64,000 nt of DNA from Pseudomonas sp. RC10 (GTDB lineage: Bacteria; Pseudomonadota; Gammaproteobacteria; Pseudomonadales; Pseudomonadaceae): NCBI RefSeq assembly GCF_038397775.1, contig NZ_CP151650.1, positions 6,343,001-6,407,000 of the forward strand, given 5' to 3'. Position numbers and translations under genes: made by a program. Under the pieces are notes generated by a model. The model saw only the letters and a program-made list of their open reading frames with translations. It ran no database searches and was not told the DNA's origin. Below are positions 26,369 to 39,564 of the stretch, piece by piece; position 1 is the first letter of the stretch; each line of letters starts with the position of its first letter.

Positions 26369-29300
26369 TTATTGCGGGTTAGCGCGTGTACTCGACAGCA
26401 AGGACTTGAGGTTGGCGGCCTTCGGCTTCACCAGCCAGAAGCGGCGCAGGTAGTCATCCAGGTTTTCCCAGAGATTACGGCCCCATTCGCTATCCGTCTC
26501 GGTCACGTATTCGGCGAGCACGCGCTCCAGGTGGCTGCGATAGGCTTCCATCGCTTCGCCGCTGATGCGCTGGATCTCGACCAGTTCGTGGTTGACCCGG
26601 TCAACGAAGGTGTTGTCCTGGTCGAGCACGTAGGCGAAACCGCCGGTCATGCCAGAGCCGAAGTTGTAACCCGTTTTGCCCAGAACGCAGACGAAACCGC
26701 CGGTCATGTACTCGCAGCAGTGATCGCCCGTGCCTTCCACAACGGTGTGGGCGCCGGAGTTACGCACCGCGAAACGCTCGCCTGCCGTACCCGCTGCAAA
26801 CAGCTTGCCACCGGTGGCGCCGTACAGGCAGGTGTTGCCGATGATGGCGCTGTCCTGGGTTTTGAACGGGCTGCCTTTCGGCGGCACGATCACCAGTTTG
26901 CCAGCGGTCATGCCTTTGCCGACGTAGTCGTTGGCGTCGCCTTCCAGGTACATGTTCAGGCCACCGGCGTTCCACACGCCGAAGCTCTGACCGGCCGTGC
27001 CCTTGAAGCGGAAGGTCACCGGGGCGTCTTTCATGCCCTGGTTGCCGTGCAGCTTGGCGATTTCACCGGAAATCCGCGCGCCGATGGAGCGGTCGCAGTT
27101 GCAGATGTCGAGCTCGTACTCGCCACCGGCTTTGGACTCGATGGCGGATTTGGCCAGCTCCACCATTTTCTCGGCCAGCAGGCCCTTGTCGAACGGCGGG
27201 TTGCGGTCAACGAGGCTGAACTGAGGCTTGTCTGCGGGGATGTGATCGCTGCCCAGCAGAGGCGTCAGGTCGAGATGCTGCTGCTTGGCGGTTTCGCCCG
27301 GCAGGATGTCCAGCAGGTCGGTGCGGCCGATCAGCTCTTCCAGCGAGCGCACGCCCAACTTGGCCAGCCACTCGCGGGTTTCTTCCGCCACGTAGGTGAA
27401 GAAGTTGATCACCATGTCGACGGTGCCGATGTAGTGATCCTTGCGCAGCTTGTCGTTCTGAGTCGCGACGCCGGTGGCGCAGTTGTTCAGGTGGCAGATA
27501 CGCAGATATTTGCAGCCCAGCGCGATCATCGGCGCCGTACCGAAGCCGAAGCTTTCAGCGCCCAGAATGGCGGCCTTGATCACGTCCAGACCGGTTTTCA
27601 GACCACCGTCGGTCTGCACCCGGACCTTGCCGCGCAGGTCGTTGCCGCGCAGGGTCTGGTGGGTTTCGGCCAGGCCGATTTCCCACGGAGCGCCCGCGTA
27701 TTTGATCGACGACAGCGGCGATGCACCGGTGCCGCCGTCGTAGCCGGAAATGGTGATCAGGTCGGCGTAAGCCTTGGCCACACCGGCGGCGATGGTGCCA
27801 ACGCCCGCTTCTGCCACCAGCTTGACCGAGACCAGCGCCGACGGGTTGACCTGCTTGAGGTCAAAAATCAGCTGCGACAAGTCTTCGATCGAGTAAATGT
27901 CGTGGTGCGGCGGCGGCGAAATCAGGGTCACGCCGGGGACCGCATAACGCAGTTTGGCGATCAGACCGTTGACCTTGCCGCCTGGCAGTTGACCGCCCTC
28001 GCCCGGCTTGGCGCCTTGCGCGACTTTGATCTGCAACACGTCAGCGTTGACCAGGTACTCAGGCGTAACCCCGAAACGCCCCGTCGCGATCTGCTTGATC
28101 TTGGAGCTGCGGATGGTGCCGTAGCGCGCAGGGTCTTCGCCGCCTTCGCCGGAGTTGGAGCGTGCGCCCAGACGGTTCATCGCCTCGGCCAGCGCTTCGT
28201 GAGCCTCAGGCGACAGTGCGCCCAGCGAGATGCCCGCCGAGTCGAAACGTTTGAGGATCGCTTCCAGCGGCTCGATGTCGTCAATCGACAGCGGTGTGTC
28301 GAGTTCCTTGACTTTGAACAGGTCGCGGATCATCGACACCGGACGATTGTCCACCAGCGCGGTGTATTCCTTGAATTTGCTGTAGTCGCCCTGCTGCACG
28401 GCGGCTTGCAACGTCGCCACGACATCAGGGTTGTACGCGTGGTATTCGCCGCCGTAGACGAACTTCAGCAGGCCACCTTGCTGGATCGGCTTGCGCGGAC
28501 TCCAGGCCTCGCCCGCCAACGCTTTTTGCTCGTCTTCGATGTCAACGAAACGTGCGCCTTTGATGCGGCTTGGGACGCCACGGAAACTCAGGTCGCAGAC
28601 TTCCTCGGACAGGCCGATGGCTTCGAACAGTTGCGCGCCACGATACGAGGCGATGGTCGAGATGCCCATCTTCGACAGGATCTTGAGCAGGCCCTTCGTG
28701 ATGCCTTTGCGGTAGTTCTTGAAGACTTCGTACAGGTCGCCCAGCACTTCGCCAGTGCGGATCAGGTCGCCCAGCACTTCGTACGCCAGGAATGGATAGA
28801 CCGCCGACGCACCGAACCCGATCAGCACGGCAAAGTGGTGAGGATCGCGGGCTGTCGCGGTTTCAACCAGGATGTTGCTGTCGCAGCGCAGGCCTTTTTC
28901 GGTCAGGCGGTGGTGAACCGCACCGGTGGCCAGCGAGGCGTGGATCGGCAGTTTGCCGGGGGCAATGTGGCGGTCGCTCAGAACGATCTGGGTGCGACCG
29001 GCGCGCACAGCTTCTTCCGCCTGATCAGCGACGTTGCGCACAGCGGCTTCAAGGCCGGTGGCTTCGTCGTAGTTCAGGTCGATGATGGCGCGGTCGAAGC
29101 CAGGGCGATCCAGCGTCATCAGCGAACGCCACTTGGCCGGGGAAATGACCGGCGAGCTGAGGATCACGCGGGACGCATGCTCAGGCGACTCCTGGAAAAT
29201 GTTGCGCTCGGCACCGAGGCAGACTTCCAGCGACATGACGATGGCTTCACGCAGCGGGTCGATCGGCGGGTTGGTGACCTGCGCGAACTGCTGACGGAAA

Positions 29301-30814
29301 TAGTCGTACGGCGTGCGCACACGGCGGGACAGCACGGCCATTGGGGTGTCGTCGCCCATGGAGCCCACGGCTTCCTGGCCCTGCTCACCCAGCGGACGCA
29401 GCACCTGATCACGCTCTTCGAACGTGACCTGGAACATTTTCATGTACTGCTTGAGCTGATCCGGGTTGTAGAACGCCGAACCATGGTCGTGGTCTTCCAG
29501 CGTCGCCTGAATGCGCAGCGCGTTCTTGCGCAGCCATTGCTTGTACGGATGGCGCGACTTCAGACGGCTGTCGATGGCGTCGGTGTCGAGGATCTGGCCG
29601 GTTTCGGTGTCCACGGCGAAGATCTGGCCCGGACCGACACGGCCCTTGGCGATGACGTCTTCGGGGGTGTAGTTCCAGACGCCGATTTCCGACGCGAGGG
29701 TGATGTAGCCATTCTTGGTAGTGACCCAACGCGCTGGACGCAAACCGTTGCGGTCGAGCAGGCAGACTGCGTGGCGACCTTCGGTCATCACGATACCGGC
29801 CGGGCCGTCCCACGGCTCCATGTGCATGGAGTTGAATTCGTAGAAAGCACGCAGATCCGGGTCCATGGTCTCGACGTTCTGCCACGCTGGCGGCACGAGC
29901 ATGCGCACGCCACGGAACAGGTCGATCCCGCCAGTCACCATCAGCTCCAGCATGTTATCCATGCTCGAAGAGTCGGAGCCGACGCGGTTGACCAACGGCC
30001 CCAGCTCATCGAGGTCCATCAGATCGTTGGTGAACTTGGTGCGACGGGCCTGAGCCCAGTTGCGGTTACCGGTGATGGTGTTGATCTCGCCGTTGTGGGC
30101 GAGGAAGCGGAATGGCTGAGCCAGTGGCCACTTCGGCAGGGTGTTGGTCGAGAAGCGCTGGTGGAACACGCAGATGGCGGTTTGCAGGCGTTCGTCGTTG
30201 AGGTCTGGATAGAATGCCGTGAGGTCACGCGGCATCATCAAGCCTTTATAAATGATGGTCTTGTGCGAGAAGCTGCAGATGTAGTGGTCGGTATCAGCGG
30301 CGTTGGACACCGACGAACGGCGACGTGCGGTGAACAGCTTGATCGCGAATTCCTGATCGCTCAGGCCTTCACCGCCGATGAACACCTGCTCGATTTTCGG
30401 CAAACGCTCCAGCGCCAGACGCCCGAGGACGCTTGTGTCGATCGGCACCTGACGCCAACCTACGAGGGTCAGACCGGCCGCAAGGATTTCGCGGTTCATG
30501 TTCTCGCGAGCGGCTTCGGCCTTGGCGTCGTTCTGGTTGAGGAACACCATGCCCACGCAATACTGGCGCGGCAGCTCGACACCGAAGTGCTCGTGAGCCA
30601 CGGCACGCAGGAACGTGTCTGGTTTTTGAATCAACAGACCGCAACCGTCACCGGTCTTGCCGTCGGCGTTGATCCCACCACGGTGGGTCATGCAGGTCAG
30701 GGCTTCAATCGCCGTCTGCAACAGATGATGACTGGGCTCGCCCTGCATATGGGCAATCAAGCCGAAGCCGCAGTTATCCTTGAATTCTTCTGGTTGGTAC
30801 AGACCTGCTTTCAT
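26369..30814 (-). CDS. gltB: Glutamate synthase (NADPH) large subunit
   Basis: 1481 residues. I prefer the ATG at 30814 (GGTGAG at good distance) over an in-frame GTG two codons upstream. Residues 1-14 ([14 protein letters not shown]) are a short propeptide, so the catalytic Cys15 becomes the N-terminal nucleophile (CGFGLIAH) of the glutaminase domain (about 15-420). The FMN-binding synthase domain with the 3Fe-4S cysteines follows (about 790-1200; [11 protein letters not shown]), then the C-terminal beta-helix with repeated GG/GxG turns ([17 protein letters not shown]). It makes glutamate from glutamine and 2-oxoglutarate. Confidence 0.97.
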   Translation of the reverse strand: MKAGLYQPEEFKDNCGFGLIAHMQGEPSHHLLQTAIEALTCMTHRGGINADGKTGDGCGLLIQKPDTFLRAVAHEHFGVELPRQYCVGMVFLNQNDAKAEAARENMNREILAAGLTLVGWRQVPIDTSVLGRLALERLPKIEQVFIGGEGLSDQEFAIKLFTARRRSSVSNAADTDHYICSFSHKTIIYKGLMMPRDLTAFYPDLNDERLQTAICVFHQRFSTNTLPKWPLAQPFRFLAHNGEINTITGNRNWAQARRTKFTNDLMDLDELGPLVNRVGSDSSSMDNMLELMVTGGIDLFRGVRMLVPPAWQNVETMDPDLRAFYEFNSMHMEPWDGPAGIVMTEGRHAVCLLDRNGLRPARWVTTKNGYITLASEIGVWNYTPEDVIAKGRVGPGQIFAVDTETGQILDTDAIDSRLKSRHPYKQWLRKNALRIQATLEDHDHGSAFYNPDQLKQYMKMFQVTFEERDQVLRPLGEQGQEAVGSMGDDTPMAVLSRRVRTPYDYFRQQFAQVTNPPIDPLREAIVMSLEVCLGAERNIFQESPEHASRVILSSPVISPAKWRSLMTLDRPGFDRAIIDLNYDEATGLEAAVRNVADQAEEAVRAGRTQIVLSDRHIAPGKLPIHASLATGAVHHRLTEKGLRCDSNILVETATARDPHHFAVLIGFGASAVYPFLAYEVLGDLIRTGEVLGDLYEVFKNYRKGITKGLLKILSKMGISTIASYRGAQLFEAIGLSEEVCDLSFRGVPSRIKGARFVDIEDEQKALAGEAWSPRKPIQQGGLLKFVYGGEYHAYNPDVVATLQAAVQQGDYSKFKEYTALVDNRPVSMIRDLFKVKELDTPLSIDDIEPLEAILKRFDSAGISLGALSPEAHEALAEAMNRLGARSNSGEGGEDPARYGTIRSSKIKQIATGRFGVTPEYLVNADVLQIKVAQGAKPGEGGQLPGGKVNGLIAKLRYAVPGVTLISPPPHHDIYSIEDLSQLIFDLKQVNPSALVSVKLVAEAGVGTIAAGVAKAYADLITISGYDGGTGASPLSSIKYAGAPWEIGLAETHQTLRGNDLRGKVRVQTDGGLKTGLDVIKAAILGAESFGFGTAPMIALGCKYLRICHLNNCATGVATQNDKLRKDHYIGTVDMVINFFTYVAEETREWLAKLGVRSLEELIGRTDLLDILPGETAKQQHLDLTPLLGSDHIPADKPQFSLVDRNPPFDKGLLAEKMVELAKSAIESKAGGEYELDICNCDRSIGARISGEIAKLHGNQGMKDAPVTFRFKGTAGQSFGVWNAGGLNMYLEGDANDYVGKGMTAGKLVIVPPKGSPFKTQDSAIIGNTCLYGATGGKLFAAGTAGERFAVRNSGAHTVVEGTGDHCCEYMTGGFVCVLGKTGYNFGSGMTGGFAYVLDQDNTFVDRVNHELVEIQRISGEAMEAYRSHLERVLAEYVTETDSEWGRNLWENLDDYLRRFWLVKPKAANLKSLLSSTRANPQ

Positions 30815-30923
30815 AGACACATTCTCACCAGGCTGCCTCTTATCGAGACAAATTTCTTTTCAATTCAGCCATTTACCGTCCACGCCGAACGTACGCCGGC
30901 TTTGCGGGAGCAAAAGGGAGGTC

Positions 30924-30952
30924 ATTGTACACACCGACACAAAGCCTCACAA
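30924..30952 (-). promoter_or_regulatory. Sigma-70-type promoter of gltB
   Basis: On the - strand TTGTGA (30952-30947), a 17-bp spacer and TACAAT (30929-30924) form a good sigma-70 pair with a leader of about 100 nt. The rest of the 357-bp gap up to the damX-like gene (30815-31171) holds GCGAC-gaaat-GTCGC at 30958-30972 and GCGACC-N7-GGTCGC near 31150. Neither hairpin has a T-run, and no small gene is seen. Confidence 0.55.
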
Positions 30953-31171
30953 ATTTAGCGACGAAATGTCGCAAATTCATGTCGCATTCGTGAAAGGTTT
31001 TTATCGATTCTCATGCTAGCCAGAGCTTTGTTGCGAGTCTGACCAAAGAGAGCCCAAAGTTCAATGCATGTCTGAGACGCAGACACCGCAAGGCGCGCTG
31101 CTCATTGTCAGCACGCTCATGCGTTGAAATTGGGGAGCCAAGCGAGCGACCCGGATAAGGTCGCTGCGTCT

Positions 31172-32806
31172 TCAGCGGGCTGCGGCGAGTTCCTGTTGGA
31201 TACTGCCGACAGTGCGAGGCCAAGGTTTACCAGCCTGAACCTTCGCTGGCAAGTTCTTGATAGCGGCGAGTGCTGCATTGCGGTCGGCAAAACTGCCGTA
31301 GGTGACCACGAACAACGGCTTGCCTTGCAGGGTTTTCTTGAAATAACGGTACTCGGCGCCCTGCTCTTTCACGTAGCTCTGGGCCGTAGCTTCGGAGCTG
31401 GTGCCGAGGATTTGCACGACGAAATGCGTCGGTGCCTGACCGGCGTACCAGGTGCCGCCTGCAGAAGCTGGCGCGGCAGCGGCAGGCGCTGCTGGCTTCT
31501 CGGCTGGCTTGGGCGCTGGCTTGGCCGTCGCAACCTGCGCAGGCGCAGGAGCGGGCTTGGCAGCGGGCGCAGGAGCCGGTGTCGGCTTGGCGGCAGGTGC
31601 CGGCGCCGGACGAGGCGTCGGAACCTGGGTTTGCGCCATCTGCGGCGCTGGGCCCGCAGCAGCACCGGCCGGCGGAGCGGTCGTGGTCACAGTCGGCGGT
31701 TGCAGCGATTGATTGGCGGCAGGGCCACCGTCTTCGCCATCACCTTCGCCTGACCCCGCGGCTTCGGCCAAAGGACCGCGCATCACTGGCTGCGAGTTAC
31801 CGACCAACGGTAGCGGCATCGGTTGCGAATTACCGGCGAACTCAATGGCCGGGCCACCGTTGTTCGATTGCTGAGCAGGCGCTTTGCCTTGGCCCAGCGG
31901 CAGTTGTGCCTGGGAGTTGGCCGGAGCCGTTGGCGCGGTGTTGCGCCCTGGAATCAACCACGCCGCGAGCACTGCCGCGACCACAACCCCACCCAAAGCC
32001 AACACGTGTTTCTTAGGCATCTTGAACCCCATACTTGGACGCTTGACCGCAGAGCGGCTGGCGATCATGGCTTCGATCATCGAATCGCGCGCGACCTGGT
32101 TGATCGCGCCCGGCCATCCATTGGACTGTTCGTGAATATCGGTGATCTGCTCGGCACTGAACACTTCAATGCCTTGACCGGCGCCTTCGAGGCGTTGAGC
32201 CAGATACTCACGGGTTTCTTCTTCGGTGTACGGTGCCAGCTCGATGACGTGAAAACGCTCTTCTTCCGAACCGCTCTCGGCGCACAGCTGATCCAGACGA
32301 TCGATGATCGAAGCCTCGCCGAACAGGAAGACGTGCGGACGCCCCTCAGGGGTGCCTGCCGCCAATCCCAACAACGCTTCGAGTGCGGATTCGCCCAGTT
32401 GTTCGGCATCGTCTACCAACACGTAGACTTCCTGACCGGTCAGGCCCAACTGCACGACCTGCGACAGGATGGACTGCATTTCCGGCTGAGCAACGTTCAG
32501 CGCCTGAGCCACCTGACGCAGCACGCCCGACGCATCACCGGCGCCACGGGCGGAGACCACAACGCTCTGCACGGACTGTTTGTTAGTGCTGGCGACCAGC
32601 GCCTGACGCAGCAGCGTCTTGCCGCTGCCATGTGGGCCGGTGACCAACAGCAGCAATTGGCTGTAGCGGGCCAGGTGGTGCAGTTGACCCAGCACGGGCT
32701 TGCGCTGGGCCGGGAAGAACTTGAAGCCCGGGACCCGAGTGGCAAAGGGGTCATGACTCAATTGGTAGTGACCGAGAAAGGCCTCATCGGCGTGCAAGCT
32801 AGTCAT
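31172..32806 (-). CDS. DamX-like AAA+ and SPOR-domain protein
   Basis: 544 residues. An N-terminal ATPase-like domain has Walker A GPHGSGKTLL (about 57-66) and Walker B VYVLVDDAEQ (about 146-155). One membrane helix (about 272-291, VLALGGVVVAAVLAAWLIPG) leads into a long Pro/Ala/Lys linker (about 385-455). A C-terminal SPOR domain (about 468-540; THFVVQILGTSSEATAQSYV) binds septal peptidoglycan lacking stem peptides. DamX acts at the division site in E. coli, and a gene of this kind after aroB is typical of gammaproteobacteria. It starts 10 bp after aroB. The ATPase half resembles GspA/ExeA-type AAA domains. Confidence 0.88.
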   Translation of the reverse strand: MTSLHADEAFLGHYQLSHDPFATRVPGFKFFPAQRKPVLGQLHHLARYSQLLLLVTGPHGSGKTLLRQALVASTNKQSVQSVVVSARGAGDASGVLRQVAQALNVAQPEMQSILSQVVQLGLTGQEVYVLVDDAEQLGESALEALLGLAAGTPEGRPHVFLFGEASIIDRLDQLCAESGSEEERFHVIELAPYTEEETREYLAQRLEGAGQGIEVFSAEQITDIHEQSNGWPGAINQVARDSMIEAMIASRSAVKRPSMGFKMPKKHVLALGGVVVAAVLAAWLIPGRNTAPTAPANSQAQLPLGQGKAPAQQSNNGGPAIEFAGNSQPMPLPLVGNSQPVMRGPLAEAAGSGEGDGEDGGPAANQSLQPPTVTTTAPPAGAAAGPAPQMAQTQVPTPRPAPAPAAKPTPAPAPAAKPAPAPAQVATAKPAPKPAEKPAAPAAAAPASAGGTWYAGQAPTHFVVQILGTSSEATAQSYVKEQGAEYRYFKKTLQGKPLFVVTYGSFADRNAALAAIKNLPAKVQAGKPWPRTVGSIQQELAAAR

Positions 32807-32816
32807 GGATTTCTCA

Positions 32817-33920
32817 TTAACCTCTAAGCTGATCCACCAAGGCGCGGTAGTCCGCGACCAGTGTGGCCTGTAGTACTTCTCTTGGATATTCGTCGGTCAC
32901 CACTGCTTCGCCCATCCGGCGCAACAGCACCAGGCGCAAACGACCATCGATCACCTTCTTGTCCACCGCCATGTGCTCAAGGAAATGCTCAGGCGTCATG
33001 TCTTCAGGGGGCACCACGGGCAAACCGGCGCGCTGAAACAGACGGATACCACGATCCCGCTCCTGTTCGCTGATCCAGCCAAGGCGCGAGGACATCTCCA
33101 GCGCCATGACCGTACCGGCTGCCACCGCCTCACCGTGCAACCAGACGCCGTAACCCATTTGGGTTTCGATGGCATGGCCGAAGGTGTGGCCCAGATTCAA
33201 CGTGGCGCGCACGCCCGACTCTCGCTCATCGGCACCGACCACAGCAGCCTTGGCCGCACAGGAGCGCTCGATGGCGGTGGTCAACGTGGCCTGATCCAGA
33301 CCACGCAGCTTGTCCATATTCTCTTCGAGCCATGTCAGGAACGGCTCGTCACATATCAGACCGTATTTGATGACCTCGGCAAGCCCGGCAGACAGCTCGC
33401 GTTCAGGCAGGGTGTTCAGCGAGAGAGTGTCGATCAGCACGGCGTTCGGCTGATAGAACGCGCCAACCATGTTTTTGCCCAGCGGATGGTTGATGCCGGT
33501 CTTGCCACCCACGGACGAATCGACCTGCGACAGCAGCGTGGTCGGCACCTGAATGAAGTCCACGCCCCGCTGATAGCACGCGGCAGCAAAACCAGCCATG
33601 TCACCAATCACACCGCCACCGAGTGCAATCACGGTGGTGCGGCGGTCATGACGTGCGGTCAGGAGGGCGTCGAAGATGAGCTGCAGGGTTTCCCAGTTCT
33701 TGAAGGCTTCGCCATCGGGCAACACGATAGGCAGCACGTTGTAACCGGCCAGCGTCTTGGTCAGGCGCTCGATGTAGAGCGGCGCGACGGTGCTGTTGGA
33801 AACGATCGCGACCTGTTTGCCTGCGATGTACGGCGTGAGCAGTTCAGGTTGATCCAACAAGCCTTCGCCAATGTGAATCGGGTAGCTCCGCTCGCCAAGC
33901 TCGACCTTAAGTGTCTGCAT
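32817..33920 (-). CDS. aroB: 3-dehydroquinate synthase
   Basis: 367 residues from the ATG at 33920, with GGGGAT upstream; four further in-frame residues upstream are not needed. It converts DAHP to 3-dehydroquinate in the shikimate pathway. NAD-binding [19 protein letters not shown] (about 99-117) and the metal ligands Glu and His in [12 protein letters not shown] and LHGEAVAAG are present. Lysines in [19 protein letters not shown] complete the active site. It follows aroK after 130 bp and leads into the damX-like gene, as in most gammaproteobacteria. Confidence 0.96.
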   Translation of the reverse strand: MQTLKVELGERSYPIHIGEGLLDQPELLTPYIAGKQVAIVSNSTVAPLYIERLTKTLAGYNVLPIVLPDGEAFKNWETLQLIFDALLTARHDRRTTVIALGGGVIGDMAGFAAACYQRGVDFIQVPTTLLSQVDSSVGGKTGINHPLGKNMVGAFYQPNAVLIDTLSLNTLPERELSAGLAEVIKYGLICDEPFLTWLEENMDKLRGLDQATLTTAIERSCAAKAAVVGADERESGVRATLNLGHTFGHAIETQMGYGVWLHGEAVAAGTVMALEMSSRLGWISEQERDRGIRLFQRAGLPVVPPEDMTPEHFLEHMAVDKKVIDGRLRLVLLRRMGEAVVTDEYPREVLQATLVADYRALVDQLRG

Positions 33921-34050
33921 GTATCCCCACACTCTTTATAACAATTAGATGCCTGTTCGACGCCAGCGCATCGATACGGACCATGGCGCAAGGCCTTTTG
34001 GCGACCCTGCTTTTTATGGTCGCCGAGGATAGCGCATTTCCGCCTGCGCT

Positions 34051-34569
34051 TTAACGGGGAGGAAGCTCGGCCAACAGGGCGAGGATGTCAAGCACCACCA
34101 TCCGGGGAGGCCGCTCATCGGTTTCGATAATGACGTCGGCGATTTCCCGATAGAACGGATCGCGGATGGCCAATAGCTCGCGCAACACCCGTGCCGGGTC
34201 TGCGGTCCGCAGAAGCGGCCGATTGCGATCACGGGACGTACGGCCGACTTGCTGTTCCACGGAAGCGTGCAGATACACCACCCGCCCACCCGCGTGCAGG
34301 GCTCGACGGTTTTCTTCACGCATGACCGCGCCGCCACCGGTCGCAAGCACCACGCCATCAAAGGCGCACAGCTCGGCAATCATGGCTTGTTCACGATCTC
34401 GAAAGCCCGCTTCACCTTCCTTGTCGAAGATCCACGGGATATTGGCGCCCGTTCGCAGTTCGATTTCCTTGTCGGAATCCTTGAACGGCAGTCGAAGCTC
34501 TTTGGCCAGCAGACGACCGATGGTGCTTTTGCCAGCCCCCATCGGTCCCACAAGTATTAAATTTCGCAC
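34051..34569 (-). CDS. aroK: Shikimate kinase I
   Basis: 172 residues from a GTG at 34569. Walker A is [13 protein letters not shown] (about 6-18), the shikimate-binding DSDKEIE is at 32-38, the RE-type segment is [10 protein letters not shown], and [11 protein letters not shown] gives the substrate-binding glycines. The lid arginines are in [11 protein letters not shown]. It phosphorylates shikimate for aromatic amino acid synthesis. It begins 4 bp after pilQ, so it may be co-transcribed with the pilus genes, which is the common arrangement. Confidence 0.95.
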   Translation of the reverse strand: MRNLILVGPMGAGKSTIGRLLAKELRLPFKDSDKEIELRTGANIPWIFDKEGEAGFRDREQAMIAELCAFDGVVLATGGGAVMREENRRALHAGGRVVYLHASVEQQVGRTSRDRNRPLLRTADPARVLRELLAIRDPFYREIADVIIETDERPPRMVVLDILALLAELPPR

Positions 34570-34573
34570 AGAA

Positions 34574-36721
34574 TCAACGACTCACAGCAATCGCCTGGTT
34601 GTTCATGATACGCGGAGTGAGGAACACCAACAGCTCGGATTTTTTCTCCGAGACAACATCCCGCCGGAAAAGGCGGCCAACATACGGCACATCGCCCAAA
34701 AATGGCACCTTATCGACGACTTTATTCTGTGTATTGGAGAACACGCCACCAATCACGATGGTTTCGCCGTCGGCCACCAGCACCTTGGCGTTGACTTCGT
34801 TTTTCTTGATCGGCGGTACGCCCAACACGGTGTTCACGTAGTCAGGTTCGTCCTTGGTCACCTTCACTTCCATGATGATGCGGTTGTCCGGAGTGATCTG
34901 CGGGGTTACTTCCAGGGACAACGACGCCTCTTTGAACGACACCGACGTCGCACCGCTGGAACTCGCTTCCTGATACGGCACTTCTGTACCTTTCAGAATT
35001 TTCGCGGTTTCCTTGTCCGAAGTGACGACCTTGGGTTGCGACACCACCTCACCGTTACCGGTTTTTTCCATGGCGGTCAGTTCAAGGTCGAGAATCGTGT
35101 TGTTGGTCAGGAAGCCCAGACCAATCGAAGACGTTGGGTTGGCCACTCCCATGTCCACGTATGGGCCATTGGTGTTACCAGCGCCCGTCACCGTGCCATT
35201 ACCGCCCGTGGTGTATTTACCGCCGGTGGTGGAACCGCCCCAACGCACACCCAGCGCCTTGTCGTAGTCGACGTTGGCTTCGACGATGCGCGCCTCGATC
35301 ATCACCTGACGCACAGGAATGTCCAGCTGCGAGACGATACGGCGCAGCTCATCGAGCCGGTCCTGCGTTTGATAGGCGATGATGTTGTTGGTCCGCTCAT
35401 CGACGGTGATCGAACCGCGCTCGTCGGTCTTCGACTCAGCGCTGGTCACCGACTGGAACAGCTTGGCGATGTCCGCAGCCTTGGCATAGTTCACTTGCAG
35501 CAGTTCACGACGCAGCGGTGCGAGCTCGGCAATCTGCTTCAGCGATTCCAGCTCCTGACGTTCACGAGCGGCAATCTCGTCAGCAGGCGCGACCAGCAAC
35601 ACGTTGCCGATCTTGCGCTTGTCCAGGCCTTTGGTCTTGAGCACCAGGTCAAGCGCCTGGTCCCACGGCACGTTTTGCAGACGCAGGGTGATGCCGCCTT
35701 GAACGGTGTCACTGGCCACCAGATTGAGATTGGTGAAGTCGGCGATCAATTGCAGCACCGAGCGCACGTCAATGTCCTGGAAGTTCAGCGACAGTTTCTC
35801 GCCGGTGTAGACCAGCTTGTCGGCATTGCGGCGAGCGACGTCTTCGTTGGTCAACGGACGCACGCTGATGGTCAGTTTGTTTTCGGTTTGATAGGCCGAG
35901 TAATCGAACGCACCGGACGGCTCGATGGAGATGCTCGCCTTGTCGCCGCTCACGCTGGAGTTCACGAACTGGACCGGTGTGGCGAAATCCTTCACGTCGA
36001 GGCGTACGCGCAACGGATCAGGCAGTTGAGTCTTGGCGAAATCCACACGAATCTTGCCGCCCTGCTCCTGAATGTCCGGCGCAATGCCTGCATCGCTCAG
36101 CTCGATCACAACGTTGCCTTCACCCAGTTCGCCGCGCTGGAAATCGACGTTCTTGATCGAACGCGGACCCGGCGCAAAGGAGCGAGGGGCCGGTTTGGCT
36201 TGCGCGGCGCTGGCCGTTGCAGGAGGCACGCTCACGCGCGGCGCGCCTTGGGCGGTACTTGGCTGTGAACCTTGCGCGGCGGCGGCACCCTGCCCGACGA
36301 CGACGAACAGGTTGTTGCCATCCACGCGGGAGCTATAGGGCGCGAGCGTGGTCAGGTTGATGATCACACGGGTGCGATCCTTGGCTTCGACCACCACGAC
36401 ACTGTGAGCGTTACCCGACCCCAGGTCCCGGCTCTTGATCGCCAGTTGGCTGGTCACGCCGGGCAAGTCCAGCGCGATGCGCGCCGGTTGCTCGGTGGTA
36501 TAGCCGCGCGGGGCGGCCACAGGGCCGTCGAAGGAAAGTTTCAACTCGACCCGATCCCCCGGCAATGCGGCGACATCGAGCGTCTTGAGGTTGGCCGCCT
36601 GGAGAATCGGTGAAAGCATCGCCATCCATAGCGACACGCCGATAATCGAAAGAATCCTAGTCATGTTCACATTCCACCACTGTGCAGATCCGAAGGTGTT
36701 TCGCTTGCTTGCCGTCTTCAT
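34574..36721 (-). CDS. pilQ: Type IV pilus secretin PilQ
   Basis: 715 residues. The ATG at 36721 overlaps the pilP stop (ATGA), but a second ATG at 36664 gives a more usual signal peptide ([19 protein letters not shown], cleaved near LQA/AN), so the real start is uncertain. Two AMIN domains bind peptidoglycan (about 45-150 and 190-290), followed by the secretin N-domains ([17 protein letters not shown]) and the barrel (about 540-710; [14 protein letters not shown]). PilQ is the outer-membrane pore for the pilus. It is last in pilMNOPQ. Confidence 0.95.
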   Translation of the reverse strand: MKTASKRNTFGSAQWWNVNMTRILSIIGVSLWMAMLSPILQAANLKTLDVAALPGDRVELKLSFDGPVAAPRGYTTEQPARIALDLPGVTSQLAIKSRDLGSGNAHSVVVVEAKDRTRVIINLTTLAPYSSRVDGNNLFVVVGQGAAAAQGSQPSTAQGAPRVSVPPATASAAQAKPAPRSFAPGPRSIKNVDFQRGELGEGNVVIELSDAGIAPDIQEQGGKIRVDFAKTQLPDPLRVRLDVKDFATPVQFVNSSVSGDKASISIEPSGAFDYSAYQTENKLTISVRPLTNEDVARRNADKLVYTGEKLSLNFQDIDVRSVLQLIADFTNLNLVASDTVQGGITLRLQNVPWDQALDLVLKTKGLDKRKIGNVLLVAPADEIAARERQELESLKQIAELAPLRRELLQVNYAKAADIAKLFQSVTSAESKTDERGSITVDERTNNIIAYQTQDRLDELRRIVSQLDIPVRQVMIEARIVEANVDYDKALGVRWGGSTTGGKYTTGGNGTVTGAGNTNGPYVDMGVANPTSSIGLGFLTNNTILDLELTAMEKTGNGEVVSQPKVVTSDKETAKILKGTEVPYQEASSSGATSVSFKEASLSLEVTPQITPDNRIIMEVKVTKDEPDYVNTVLGVPPIKKNEVNAKVLVADGETIVIGGVFSNTQNKVVDKVPFLGDVPYVGRLFRRDVVSEKKSELLVFLTPRIMNNQAIAVSR

Positions 36722-37245
36722 GAGCGTTCTTTCAGGGATATGCTGCGCGGCCGCTCAAGCCACGCCCCCTCTCCATCAGGCACGATTTCGATCACCTGCA
36801 CTTCGGAGTCGGTGATCGAGACGATCCGGCCATCGTTGCGGCCCAGATAATCGCCCACTTTGACCCGATGAACCCCGCCCGCGCCACGCAGCAACGCGAA
36901 CGTACCGGTTTCGTTGCTCAACGTGCCGACCATTTCAAAGCCGTCGATGTTGAAGCCTTCCAGGAACTGCTTGACCCGCGTCGGGTCCGGCTGGACCAGA
37001 TGCGTGCCTTTCTGCCGGGCGATCAGATCGACCTTGATCGGCGGCTGGAACGGGCTGCGCAAACTGGCAGCCGCGTAGGTGAACGCTTCATAAGGCCGAA
37101 ACTTCGGCATCGGCTCGATATTGCCTACCGGCCGGGCGCGGACCTCGGCCATGAACTGCTTCAAGTCGTCGAAATCACTGGAACTGTCGCAACCTGCCAA
37201 CCCCATCAGCGCAGCGCCGAGGCACAACCAATGCACGGCCCTCAT
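36718..37245 (-). CDS. pilP: Type IV pilus lipoprotein PilP
   Basis: 175 residues. The signal peptide MRAVHWLCLGAALMGLAGC ends in a LAGC lipobox (Cys19); Asp at +2 is the signal that keeps lipoproteins in the inner membrane, where PilP is expected. The disordered proline-containing N-terminal region binds PilNO, and the C-terminal beta domain (GTLSNETGTFALLRGAGGVHRVKVGDYLG) contacts PilQ. It is overlapped by pilO and pilQ by 4 bp each. Confidence 0.94.
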   Translation of the reverse strand: MRAVHWLCLGAALMGLAGCDSSSDFDDLKQFMAEVRARPVGNIEPMPKFRPYEAFTYAAASLRSPFQPPIKVDLIARQKGTHLVQPDPTRVKQFLEGFNIDGFEMVGTLSNETGTFALLRGAGGVHRVKVGDYLGRNDGRIVSITDSEVQVIEIVPDGEGAWLERPRSISLKERS

Positions 37246-37889
37246 TTCGCGGGCCCCTTGTTGTCGATGTTCTGAAGTCCCTTGTCGTTATAGCGATAGG
37301 TCTTGGCGAGAATGCTCATGCGCAGTTTTCCAGGAGACTTGGGGTCCACCGGTTTGATTTCGAAATCATGCAGCGTCACGATCCGCGGCAGGCTGGCCAC
37401 GCCGCTGACGAAGGTGGCGAGATCGTGATAAGCGCCAGTGACTGTGATCTGTATCGGCAGCTCGATGTAGAACTGCTGGGCCGCTTCAGGCAGAAGCTTG
37501 ATCTCTTCGAACTCCAGACCGCTGCCCAGGCCGGTGCGGGTGATGTCTTCCAGCAGGCCCGGCACCTCGGTGTCGCTGGGCAGTTGCCGCAGCAGCGCGC
37601 CGAAAGTGTTCTCCATGTCGACCATCTGCGACTTGTAAGCCGGCAGGTTGGCCGCTTGATAAGCCTTGTTGGAGAACTGCTCTCTCAACGCGGTCTCGTC
37701 ATTGCGTGCCTGGTCCAGCTGGGTCTGCATGTCCTGAATGTAGAAGAAGTAGCCACCGGCCAGCACCAGCACGAGCAACAGGGCGCCCGCGATGGTCTTG
37801 ACCGCTGCGGGCCAGGAACCGAGGTTATTGATGTCCAGATCGTTGATGTCGATCTTGCGCAGGCTGTCCAGCCATTCATTCATGTTCAT
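37242..37889 (-). CDS. pilO: Type IV pilus assembly protein PilO
   Basis: 215 residues. A short cytoplasmic N-terminus is followed by one membrane helix (TIAGALLLVLVLAGGYFFYI, about 33-52), a coiled coil (about 53-110) and a ferredoxin-like periplasmic domain (LPIQITVTGAYHDLATFVSGV). PilO and PilN form the inner-membrane alignment complex between PilM and PilP. The ATG overlaps the pilN stop. Confidence 0.94.
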   Translation of the reverse strand: MNMNEWLDSLRKIDINDLDINNLGSWPAAVKTIAGALLLVLVLAGGYFFYIQDMQTQLDQARNDETALREQFSNKAYQAANLPAYKSQMVDMENTFGALLRQLPSDTEVPGLLEDITRTGLGSGLEFEEIKLLPEAAQQFYIELPIQITVTGAYHDLATFVSGVASLPRIVTLHDFEIKPVDPKSPGKLRMSILAKTYRYNDKGLQNIDNKGPAK

Positions 37890-38472
37890 GGCTTGACCCC
37901 CTTCGCCGGAGTGGTGGGCTCAGCAGGAGGTTGCGTCTGACGCACCGTCAATTGGAAGGCATTGGACTGATCAGCCGATCCCGCCGCGCTGTTCGCCTTC
38001 ACTTCGGTCAGGCTCGGCGACTCCAGCCAGTCGGACGCTTCAAGGTTACGCAACAGGTCCGAGACACGGTTGTTGGATTCAGCCGCGCCGGAAATACTGA
38101 TCAGCTTGTCCGTCATTTTCACTTCGTTGAAATACACCCCGTCCGGCAACGTACGCGCCAGTTGATCGAAGACGCGGCCAATGATCGGCCGGTTGCCCTG
38201 CAAGTCCTGAATGATCTTCATCCGCTCCAGCAGCTGCTTGCGACGGGCCTTCAGCTCGCTGATCTCTTTGATTTTTGCATCGAGCTGGACGATTTCGGTC
38301 TTGATGAACTGGTTGCGCGCGTTTTGATGACTGATCGCACTGCTCAAATATTGATCAGCCAGGAAAATGGCGCCGACACCGGCTACCAATACACCGGCCA
38401 AGGAAAGCAGAAAGCGTTTCTTGCGCTCTTCGCGCAGCTGTTCCCGCCAGGGGAGTAAGTTGATCCGTGCCA

Positions 38473-38473
<1 letters not shown>
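37886..38473 (-). CDS. pilN: Type IV pilus assembly protein PilN
   Basis: 195 residues from the ATG at 38473, overlapping the pilM stop (TAATG). The first residues MARINLLPWREQLREERKK contain the INLLPWRE segment that binds the PilM groove, which fixes the start. One membrane helix (FLLSLAGVLVAGVGAIFLAD, about 21-40) and a periplasmic coiled-coil/ferredoxin domain follow. It pairs with PilO. Confidence 0.95.

Positions 38474-39564
<1,091 letters not shown>

Noticed and set aside
26303..30958. A 1551-codon open frame on the + strand, longer than gltB itself.
   Set aside because: It is exactly opposite gltB, an unmistakable essential gene, and its translation has no recognisable domain. High-GC codon bias often leaves the opposite strand open.
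31143..31163. GCGACC-N7-GGTCGC as terminator of the damX-like gene.
   Set aside because: The stem is short and no T-run follows on either strand; it overlaps nothing else that would support the call.
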